From assembly GCA_016286555.1 (NCBI GenBank), contig JAEETA010000006.1, forward strand, positions 1 through 64,000: a DNA stretch of 64,000 nt. Direction: 5' to 3'. Positions 1-5,586 of the stretch are shown piece by piece (the stretch's first letter is position 1; every line of letters starts with the position of its first letter). Position numbers and translations under genes: made by a program. The notes under the pieces are model-generated. The model had not been told where the DNA came from. It saw only the letters and a list, made by a program, of their open reading frames with translations, and made no database searches. This DNA is from Lachnospiraceae bacterium. Its GTDB lineage: Bacteria > Bacillota > Clostridia > Lachnospirales > Lachnospiraceae.

Positions 1-244
1 CCTCTGCGGCATCACGGTCAATGAAGTTATAGTCTCCCTTTTTCAATGCATCTACCAATCCAATCTCATGGGCAGACATGGCGCCACCCATGGTAACGGA
101 TGCGCCGGTTGGAATCAGCTCCAGGGCCTTCGCCAAGGCCTCTTCCTTGTTGGCTGCGTAGTAGCCCTTCATGTTCCGGGACTCTAAGCCCTTGATGACC
201 TTCTGGGCCAATAATTCGTTACGTTTTACAATGTTCTCGTTCAT
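1..244 (-). CDS. LUD domain (lactate utilization/YkgG-like) protein, partial
   Basis: Only the N-terminal 81 codons are present; the gene runs off the left edge. The start is the ATG at 244, preceded by an AGGAGG ribosome site. The visible protein begins MNENIVKRNELLAQKVIKGL and contains a GYYAANKEEALAKAL stretch followed by IPTGASVTMGGAMSAHEIGL, which resembles the start of the LUD domain (formerly DUF162), a family with an NagB/RpiA-like fold. Small stand-alone LUD proteins are common in Clostridia and mostly lack a defined role; LutB/LutC-type members act in lactate oxidation. It is the last visible gene of a minus-strand operon with the DUF3990 and prolyl-tRNA editing genes (gap 35 bases). 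Family call is good; function is not determined. Confidence 0.75.
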   Translation of the reverse strand, partial: MNENIVKRNELLAQKVIKGLESRNMKGYYAANKEEALAKALELIPTGASVTMGGAMSAHEIGLVDALKKGDYNFIDRDAAE

Positions 245-279
245 GTGTTTCCTCCTAATATATACCCTCTATTCATACC

Positions 280-819
280 CTACTCTGTATCCTCTGCCAG
301 GCGCTGCATCGTCTTGGCAAACAATTGTTGGTATTCCAACTCTTCCTTACGTCTTGCCTCGAACACTGCCTCGTCCACCTGGACCTGCTTGGCTCCAAGC
401 CAATGCAATTGCGCCTTGGCACGTTCGCTTTTGATTGCAACCTGAGTGTACTCCGGTCCTATCAGAAGCAACTCCAATGCTTCCTTCGGTTCTAGATACC
501 CGCTACTAATCATGCCAAGCGTATCGTAGATTGTATCGTTGGCAATAGGCCCGATAATCACGTCCGCTTCGATAGTATCCTTCCCACGACGGTTGTGAAA
601 AATGTATTCAAACCAATCCTCGTCACGCAACAGCCGAACCACCTGAAGACCGTCCGTATCCAGTTCATATTCATTGATGTAGGCATCTCTTTTCGCCCAG
701 CGGCGGGAGAACTCATAATCCGGCGACAGATAGAATCCCTGACCGAAATCTGCATTCAGACGACCATGGCGAATATCCGGATTTTCAATCACTACATCAC
801 TTGTATGGAATAGCTTCAT
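280..819 (-). CDS. DUF3990 domain protein (ADP-ribosyltransferase-like fold)
   Basis: A 179-residue protein starting MKLFHTSDVVIENPDIRHGR. I chose the ATG at 819 because a GAGAGG site lies about 8 bases upstream; a TTG two codons earlier is also in frame. The N-terminal half carries the DUF3990 hallmarks: LFHTS, a DFGQGFYLSPDYE block and a later ADVIIGPIAND block. The family has been placed in the ADP-ribosyltransferase superfamily by sequence analysis (established, recalled), with the early His and the Tyr of GFYL as likely NAD-site residues. The C-terminal ~40 residues are charged and probably helical. It lies 18 bases downstream of the prolyl-tRNA editing gene, so the two are probably co-transcribed. 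Substrate is unknown, and no antitoxin-like partner is visible in the window. Confidence 0.75.
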   Translation of the reverse strand: MKLFHTSDVVIENPDIRHGRLNADFGQGFYLSPDYEFSRRWAKRDAYINEYELDTDGLQVVRLLRDEDWFEYIFHNRRGKDTIEADVIIGPIANDTIYDTLGMISSGYLEPKEALELLLIGPEYTQVAIKSERAKAQLHWLGAKQVQVDEAVFEARRKEELEYQQLFAKTMQRLAEDTE

Positions 820-837
820 AGGCAATCCTCTCTATGA

Positions 838-1383
838 TCAATCTTCACCCACCAGGTGTACCGTCTGATAGGTATGACCTGTTGCCGGCAGGAACTTCTC
901 AACAATCTCTGCCGTAGGAATCTTCATGCTGGATGTATTCACACAAGGATGGCAACCGATATAAGCATCTGAGAGCACATCCTCATCAATTAAGAGCTGG
1001 ACCGCATGTTCCGTATCATTCATTAGTCCCATGACACTTACCGAACCCGGTTCGATATCTAAGTACTTCACCATATCCTCGGCCTCTGCGAAGGACAAGC
1101 GGGAGGAATTGATCTGGGCAGACAGTTCCTTGGTCTTGAACTTCTTATCTCCCGGCATGAGAAGCAGATAGAACTTGGTCTTCTGCCGGTTGCATAAGAA
1201 AAGATTCTTACACATCACAACACCAAGCGCGTCATCCACTGCCTTACAGGCCTCCATGGTATTGGCCGCCTCATGATCTGCCCGCTCGTACGCAATGCCA
1301 AGCTCATCCAAATAGTCATATGTCCGCACTTCCCGCGGCAAACGACCCGCGCAATCGTCGGGTCTTCCCTTGTATAATTCCAT
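838..1383 (-). CDS. Prolyl-tRNA editing (YbaK/ProX-type) deacylase
   Basis: A 181-residue protein starting MELYKGRPDD at an ATG preceded by AGGAGAG. It has the YbaK/aminoacyl-tRNA deacylase fold: an N-terminal YDYLDELGIAYERADHEAA segment, then VMCKNLFLCNRQKTKFYLLL, FKTKELSAQINSSRLSFA, and the glycine-rich PGSVSVMGLMND loop, ending with IGCHPCVNTSSMKI. The GCHP...N/S pattern and the length match free-standing ProX/PrdX-type proteins that hydrolyse Ala-tRNA(Pro) or Cys-tRNA(Pro) (family knowledge). It is the first gene of the minus-strand operon with DUF3990 and LUD genes. The open frame extends upstream to 1482, but that extension reads through a tRNA 3'-end copy, so the inner start is preferred. 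Confidence 0.85.
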   Translation of the reverse strand: MELYKGRPDDCAGRLPREVRTYDYLDELGIAYERADHEAANTMEACKAVDDALGVVMCKNLFLCNRQKTKFYLLLMPGDKKFKTKELSAQINSSRLSFAEAEDMVKYLDIEPGSVSVMGLMNDTEHAVQLLIDEDVLSDAYIGCHPCVNTSSMKIPTAEIVEKFLPATGHTYQTVHLVGED

Positions 1384-1414
1384 GTTGTTCTCTCCTATTA
1401 CCGTATACAGTTGT

Positions 1415-1420
1415 ATTATA
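1415..1420 (-). promoter_or_regulatory. Possible -10 box of the editing-protein operon
   Basis: TATAAT on the minus strand, about 30 bases upstream of the ATG at 1383. No good -35 hexamer lies at the usual distance, so this is tentative. Confidence 0.35.
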
Positions 1421-1454
1421 TCCAACCTAGTTGTGCAAATGCTAGTTTTTTGTA

Positions 1455-1548
1455 GTGGGTTCAGGTCCCATCTCCTGCACAAAAAAAGCCCCAGGCTATC
1501 GCCTGAGGCTCTTTTCTATGTAGTGCAGGAGATGGGACTTGAACCCAC
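1455..1548. repeat. Inverted repeat of a tRNA-Leu 3' end around a terminator
   Basis: Left arm 1455-1480 and right arm 1523-1548 are 26-base inverted copies with one mismatch. The right arm is the T-arm and acceptor 3' strand of the tRNA-Leu on the minus strand; the left arm is the same piece in plus orientation, without the rest of a tRNA. A hairpin terminator sits between them. It looks like a truncated second tRNA 3' end, perhaps a recombination scar. Confidence 0.85.
1481..1510 (-). terminator. Rho-independent terminator after tRNA-Leu
   Basis: On the minus strand the stem AGCCTCAGGC/GCCTGGGGCT, with a GATA loop and one mismatch, is followed by seven T. On the plus strand the same hairpin is followed by CTTTTCT, so it could work in both directions. 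Confidence 0.85.
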
Positions 1549-1607
1549 ACGACATTGCTGCCACAAGATCCTTAGTCTTGCTCGTCTACCAGTTCCGACA
1601 CTTCCGC
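1524..1607 (-). tRNA. tRNA-Leu (anticodon AAG)
   Basis: The reverse complement folds as a class II tRNA of 84 bases without an encoded CCA. The D arm contains GGAACTGGTAGAC; the anticodon stem CAAGA/TCTTG encloses loop CTAAGGA (anticodon AAG, G37); there is a long variable arm; and the T arm is GTGGG-TTCAAGT-CCCAT. The acceptor pairs GCGGAAG with CTCCTGC, leaving an A-C mismatch at the fifth pair and a G-U at the third. That imperfect stem is notable because the 3' half is the part repeated at 1455-1480. Confidence 0.85.
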
Positions 1608-1618
1608 GAACAAACGAA

Positions 1619-1647
1619 ATGATATCATTATACAAAGGAAATGTCAA
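1619..1647 (-). promoter_or_regulatory. Promoter of tRNA-Leu
   Basis: Minus strand TTGACA (1642-1647), 17-base spacer, TATCAT (1619-1624), ending 11 bases before the mature tRNA 5' end. An alternative TATAAT lies at 1627-1632 but lacks a well-spaced -35. Confidence 0.75.
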
Positions 1648-1739
1648 CTGTGTTTTCGAGGCCGGTAGTTTATTTTTTCTTTTTGAAAAACACTTGGCAA
1701 GTCGGATGACGGGATATAAAACGATTGCAGGCAGGTGGA

Positions 1740-2576
1740 CTATCGCAGGATCTCGTCGATGGTTGTGACCGTGCAGAAGCTTCCCTTGTTTCTGGAGATG
1801 ATCTCCTTCATTTTCTGGAGCTCGAAATAGCTCACATAGCAGATCAGGGTCTTGTTTTCGCCTGCGATCATTCCGTAGGAATCCATGAGAGTGCAGGTCT
1901 TGTTCAGGTCTTCCTTGATCTCTTTGATGATGTGATCGGGGTTCTTCGTAATGATGGTCACCTGCTTGATGGCATCGAAATGATCCGTCACATTGGTGAT
2001 GACGGAGGTGGCCACCACATACACCAGCAGGCTCAGGAGCGCAGCATTCTGATTGATCACCAGGAATGCCACGATGTAAACGCAGGCGTTGAAGGTAAGC
2101 AGGATATAAGTGAGACTGTAGTTCTTTCCGGTTTTCTCGGAGAGGTAGTCCACGATCAGGTTTGCCAGGATCTCGGAGCCGTCGATGCATCCGCCGACCC
2201 GCAGGATCAGAGCAAGACCGAAGCCCAGGATGGCGCCGCCGAAGGCCACGGCGAGGAAATGCTCCGTGTTCAGCTCAAAGGGAACCCGTTCAAACACTTC
2301 CAGGCCCACCGTATACACGGCGGAACCCAAAAGGGACTTGAAGCCGAATCGCTTTCCCAGACGTTTCGCTCCCAGGATCCAGAAGGGCAGGAAGATAAAC
2401 AGCACGCACAGGGACAGATTGAATCCCGTGAGCTTGCTGACGATGATGGCAATACCTGCGGTTCCGTAATCGATGGCATCGTTGGGGATCAGGATGCAGA
2501 TAACGGAGAAGCTGGCAAGCAGCGCCCCGAGTACGATGATCATACAGGAAAACAGGTCTTCAAATTTCTTTTTCAT
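1740..2576 (-). CDS. YitT family membrane protein (DUF161/DUF2179)
   Basis: A 278-residue protein starting MKKKFEDLFSCMIIVLGALL at the ATG at 2576, just after the rsgA-type stop (2578-2580), with a GGAGG site inside that gene's end. About five or six hydrophobic segments fill residues ~10-180; a soluble C-terminal domain (TIITKNPDHIIKEIKEDLNK onward, ending TTIDEILR) matches DUF2179. LIPNDAIDYGTAGIAIIVSK and LRVGGCIDGSEILANLI match the duplicated DUF161 repeat. YitT proteins are widespread Firmicutes membrane proteins with no settled transport substrate. The tight junction with the upstream GTPase gene implies translational coupling. An in-frame extension to 2666 lies inside rsgA and is disfavoured. 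Confidence 0.9.
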   Translation of the reverse strand: MKKKFEDLFSCMIIVLGALLASFSVICILIPNDAIDYGTAGIAIIVSKLTGFNLSLCVLFIFLPFWILGAKRLGKRFGFKSLLGSAVYTVGLEVFERVPFELNTEHFLAVAFGGAILGFGLALILRVGGCIDGSEILANLIVDYLSEKTGKNYSLTYILLTFNACVYIVAFLVINQNAALLSLLVYVVATSVITNVTDHFDAIKQVTIITKNPDHIIKEIKEDLNKTCTLMDSYGMIAGENKTLICYVSYFELQKMKEIISRNKGSFCTVTTIDEILR

Positions 2577-2577
2577 G

Positions 2578-3606
2578 TCAATCCTCCATCTCCATACGGC
2601 CCTGATGCTTTTTGTAAGCCTTGGCCCATTTGGAGATCTGTTTTTTCTTTGCGTAATTCTTTTCATTTTCCGCGCCGAGATTCAGATAGAGCTCCCAGCG
2701 CTCCCGGGAGAGTTCGCCGCTTTCCAGGGCGGCTTTGATGGCACAGCCGGGCTCCGTTTCATGCCTGCAGTTGCTGAACTTGCAGCACCGCTCCAGTTCA
2801 GTGATATCGGAGAAGGTTTCGTCGATGCCTTCCTGTACGTCAGCCATACCGATTTCCCGCATCCCCGGTGTGTCGATGATGTACACACCGTTCTCCAGGA
2901 GGAAAAGCTGACGGTGAGTCGTGGTATGTCGACCGGTGGAATCCGATTCCCGGATCTCCGAAGTCTTCATGATCTCACGGCCGGCTACGGCGTTCACCAG
3001 GGTGGATTTTCCGGCGCCGGAGGATCCGATGAGGCAGATGGTAACACCGGGGGTGAAATAGGGCTCCAGTTCCTCCAGACCGATGCCGTAGATGGCAGAG
3101 ACTGCGTGGACGCGGACCTTCTCGGAGATACTTTCCACCTCCCGAATGAAACGTCCCACATTGCTGCACAGATCCGATTTGGTCAGGATCACCACGGGCA
3201 CGGAATCGCCCCGGAGCGCTACGCTGGCATAGCGAGCGATGCGGTTAAAGCTGTAGTCCTCGTTCAGGGAGGTGACGATGAAGGTGTAGTCTGCGTTGGC
3301 CACCATGTATTGCATCACACCGGTTTTCGCCTGATCGGGACGCTGCAGGAGACTGGTGCGCTCGCAGACCGAGCGGATCACGGAATCTCCGGAAGGGTTG
3401 TGGAAAAACAGGACATAGTCCCCCACAACCGGCAGATTTTCAGCGCTGTCTTCGTAGAAGCTTCCTTTCAACTTTGCGGGAAGCTCCTTTCCTTCAAAAA
3501 GGATGGTATAGTGCCCTTTCTGCACCGCACAGATCCGTCCTTTTTCTTCTGACAGAGAGGGTTTTTGTACGTTGTTTTGAACATTGTTTCTGATATCCGA
3601 ATTCAT
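2578..3606 (-). CDS. RsgA-type circularly permuted GTPase (second copy)
   Basis: A 342-residue protein with the RsgA architecture: an N-terminal OB fold (~24-90), then permuted GTPase motifs G4 TKSD (142-145), G1 GSSGAGKS (194-201) and G3 DTPG (245-248), and a C-terminal zinc site C275-X4-C280-X-H282-X5-C288. RsgA assists late 30S ribosome maturation and is stimulated by the ribosome (family knowledge). The canonical rsgA of the prkC cluster lies at 52.5 kb, so this is a paralogue. Its N-terminus has an extra ~20 residues rich in Asn/Gln, and it is translationally coupled to yitT rather than to prkC. The start ATG has a GGAG about 12 bases upstream. Family certain, distinct role unknown. Confidence 0.9.
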   Translation of the reverse strand: MNSDIRNNVQNNVQKPSLSEEKGRICAVQKGHYTILFEGKELPAKLKGSFYEDSAENLPVVGDYVLFFHNPSGDSVIRSVCERTSLLQRPDQAKTGVMQYMVANADYTFIVTSLNEDYSFNRIARYASVALRGDSVPVVILTKSDLCSNVGRFIREVESISEKVRVHAVSAIYGIGLEELEPYFTPGVTICLIGSSGAGKSTLVNAVAGREIMKTSEIRESDSTGRHTTTHRQLFLLENGVYIIDTPGMREIGMADVQEGIDETFSDITELERCCKFSNCRHETEPGCAIKAALESGELSRERWELYLNLGAENEKNYAKKKQISKWAKAYKKHQGRMEMED

Positions 3607-3727
3607 TGCTTTCGTTTCTCCATTCGTTTTTCATGCAGATTATCGTATGGAGACCCGCAGGCAAGATGGTAGAACAAAGCGCATCCTCGCGGAGCGTTTT
3701 CCCGGGAGGACCAGGGAACTTTCCAAG

Positions 3728-3755
3728 AAAAAAGCCGTGACAAAATAGCCACGGC
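3728..3755 (-). terminator. Rho-independent terminator of a small minus-strand unit
   Basis: Minus strand stem GCCGTGGC/GTCACGGC (8 pairs, one G-U) with a 6-base loop, followed by six T. It sits 31 bases downstream of the stop of the 23-codon ORF at 3786-3857 and about 120 bases upstream of the rsgA-type gene. Confidence 0.75.
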
Positions 3756-3785
3756 GTAAGAGATCATCTGAAATATCCGAAAGGA

Positions 3786-3857
3786 TCAACGATCAAAACC
3801 CGGGGTCATCATACGATATTCGATTACAGTTTCCATATGCAGAACAGTCATTATCAT
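3786..3857 (-). CDS. Putative 23-residue small protein or leader peptide
   Basis: The reading frame encodes a 23-residue peptide beginning MIMTVLHMETVIEY and ending MMTPGFDR, with five Met. It is preceded by AGGAAAGCGAGG, with the GAGG five bases before the ATG. A sigma-A-type promoter lies upstream (3902-3930) and an intrinsic terminator downstream (3728-3755), so the ORF sits in its own compact unit of about 165 bases. I recognise no homologue and see no transmembrane segment. It could be an expressed small protein, a leader peptide whose translation affects read-through into rsgA-yitT, or a chance ORF in a small RNA. Function unknown. Confidence 0.45.
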   Translation of the reverse strand: MIMTVLHMETVIEYRMMTPGFDR

Positions 3858-3901
3858 GATAACCTCGCTTTCCTAAATATTTTGTCCTTTGGGACACTTC
3901 G

Positions 3902-3930
3902 ATGGTATCAGAGGCGTTTCGAAAAGTCAA
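3902..3930 (-). promoter_or_regulatory. Promoter of the small minus-strand unit
   Basis: Minus strand TTGACT (3925-3930), 17-base spacer, TACCAT (3902-3907). Expected transcription start is near 3895, about 38 bases before the small ORF. Confidence 0.6.
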
Positions 3931-3957
3931 TCGGTATTTGGGCGGTAGAGACCTTTT

Positions 3958-3988
3958 TTGAAAAAAGCGTTTCCCGATGTGGTACAAT
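3958..3988 (+). promoter_or_regulatory. Possible promoter of the 5'-nucleotidase gene
   Basis: TTGAAA (3958-3963) and TACAAT (3983-3988) with a long 19-base spacer, about 65 bases before the start codon. The -10 is good; the spacing is not ideal. Confidence 0.5.
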
Positions 3989-4053
3989 CGAATGTAAGAC
4001 AGGGACGACGGCCGCATCTTTGGCCGCATCATCAACGAAGGAGAGGGAAAGAC

Positions 4054-5520
4054 ATGGCACACACGAAAAAACTGGTACTGCTTCACTCGAATGACATGCA
4101 CGGAGACTTCCTGGCAGAGGATGTGGACCGGAAGCTTATCGGCGGTGTGTCCATGTTGTCAGGCTACGTCAATCAGGTGCGGAATGAGGAGCCGAATACG
4201 CTGTATTGCATCGCGGGAGACATGTTCCGTGGCTCCGTCATTGACAGCGAATTTCAGGGACTGTCCACCATCGAGATCATGAACATGCTCTCCCCCGACA
4301 TCGTTACCATCGGCAATCATGAGGTGGACTATGGTCTGGCGCATCTCCTTTTCCTGGAAAAATGCGCCAAATTTCCCATCATCAATGCCAATCTCTATAT
4401 CAAGAACAATCACGCTCACATGTTCCGGCCTTACGAGATCTTTGAAGTGGACGGCATGAAGATCCTGTTCATCGGGATCCTGACGGAAGAGGTGATGGCC
4501 AAGGCTAAGACCGAGGGGCTGGTGGGGACCTTTGTGGATGTGGAGGACGCTGCCACGGAAGTGGAGCGGATCTGTGATGCACACAATGCGGTGGACGTGG
4601 ATCTGACGGTGCTGCTGACGCACATCGGCATCGAAGCAGACCGGAAGCTGGCGCAGATCCTGGATCCTGCCTGCGGCGTGGATGTCATCATCGGCGGGCA
4701 CTCCCATACTTTTATGACAGAGCCGGAGAGGGTGAACGACATTCTCATCGTCCAGGCGGGTACCGGAACGGACCAGATCGGACGCTTTGATCTGACGGTG
4801 GACACGGACGAAAATCGGGTGGTGGATTTTAAATGGTGCCCCGTTCCCATCGACTCGGAACACTGTCCCAGAGATCAGGAGCTGGAGCGCCTCATCGGGG
4901 AATATAAGACTCAGACGGATGAAAAATACGGCCGGGTCATCACCCGGTTTAAGAGAAAACTGACACACCCGTCGAGAAATCAGGAGACGGAGCTGGGGGC
5001 TGTTTTCGCGGATGCGCTGCAGGAGAGTCTTGGAGTGGATCTGTTCCTCTGCGCATCCGGTAGCATTCGCAGCACAGAACTGGGGCCCATCGTCATGCTG
5101 GGAGATCTGATGACCTGTTATCCTTACAATGACACACTGCACCTGTTCGAGGTCACCGGTGCCCAGCTGAAGGAGATGATCCGCTACATGCTGCGAGACG
5201 GTGTCTGGGCAGGGGAGCACACGGAGTTTTACCAGCTCTCCGGCGGATGGAAGGTGGTCTACCGGAAGTCATCCCATGACTTTGCGGAGTTTAGCAAAGA
5301 CGGCAGGGAGGTTGAGGATGAGGACCTGTATTCCGTGGCTATGGAAGGGTTCCATTTCAAGAACCTGGGAGACATTTTCCATGTGGATCCCGAGGAGATC
5401 TTCGCCAACAAAAAGCCCAGGGTCATCGGCACCGCTTCCCGGACAGTGCTCGAAGAGTATCTCTCCGAACACAACCGACTGGATCATCATACGGGCCGGC
5501 GTCTGATCATCCTGGAGTAA
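4054..5520 (+). CDS. Bifunctional UDP-sugar hydrolase/5'-nucleotidase family phosphoesterase
   Basis: A 488-residue protein starting MAHTKKLVLLHSNDMHGDFL; GGAGAGGG lies about 10 bases upstream of this ATG, while an in-frame start at 3958 overlaps the promoter. The N-terminal metallophosphatase domain shows the di-metal motifs HSNDMHG (11-17), GDMFRGS, GNHEVDYG and GGHSHT. The C-terminal ~200 residues match the 5'-nucleotidase C domain that binds the nucleoside base. No signal peptide or anchor is visible, unlike many secreted UshA-type enzymes, so it is probably cytoplasmic and may be a salvage or housecleaning phosphatase. It is monocistronic, with a terminator shared with the convergent GH5 gene. 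Confidence 0.88.
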   Translation: MAHTKKLVLLHSNDMHGDFLAEDVDRKLIGGVSMLSGYVNQVRNEEPNTLYCIAGDMFRGSVIDSEFQGLSTIEIMNMLSPDIVTIGNHEVDYGLAHLLFLEKCAKFPIINANLYIKNNHAHMFRPYEIFEVDGMKILFIGILTEEVMAKAKTEGLVGTFVDVEDAATEVERICDAHNAVDVDLTVLLTHIGIEADRKLAQILDPACGVDVIIGGHSHTFMTEPERVNDILIVQAGTGTDQIGRFDLTVDTDENRVVDFKWCPVPIDSEHCPRDQELERLIGEYKTQTDEKYGRVITRFKRKLTHPSRNQETELGAVFADALQESLGVDLFLCASGSIRSTELGPIVMLGDLMTCYPYNDTLHLFEVTGAQLKEMIRYMLRDGVWAGEHTEFYQLSGGWKVVYRKSSHDFAEFSKDGREVEDEDLYSVAMEGFHFKNLGDIFHVDPEEIFANKKPRVIGTASRTVLEEYLSEHNRLDHHTGRRLIILE

Positions 5521-5545
5521 CCGGGTCCGCATGCAGTGCATATGC

Positions 5546-5577
5546 AAAAAAAGAGACGCCTATCCGGGCGTCTCTTT
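5546..5577. terminator. Bidirectional terminator between nucleotidase and GH5 genes
   Basis: Perfect stem GAGACGCC/GGCGTCTC (5553-5574). In the minus direction it is followed by seven T, strong for the GH5 gene; in the plus direction only by TTTG, weak for the nucleotidase. Confidence 0.85.
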
Positions 5578-5586
5578 GAATGTGCA

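Noticed and set aside
1455-1548. attL/attR pair of an integrated element
   Set aside because: The copies are inverted and only 42 bases apart, whereas attachment sites of an integrated element are direct repeats flanking it; a scar is possible but not an intact element.
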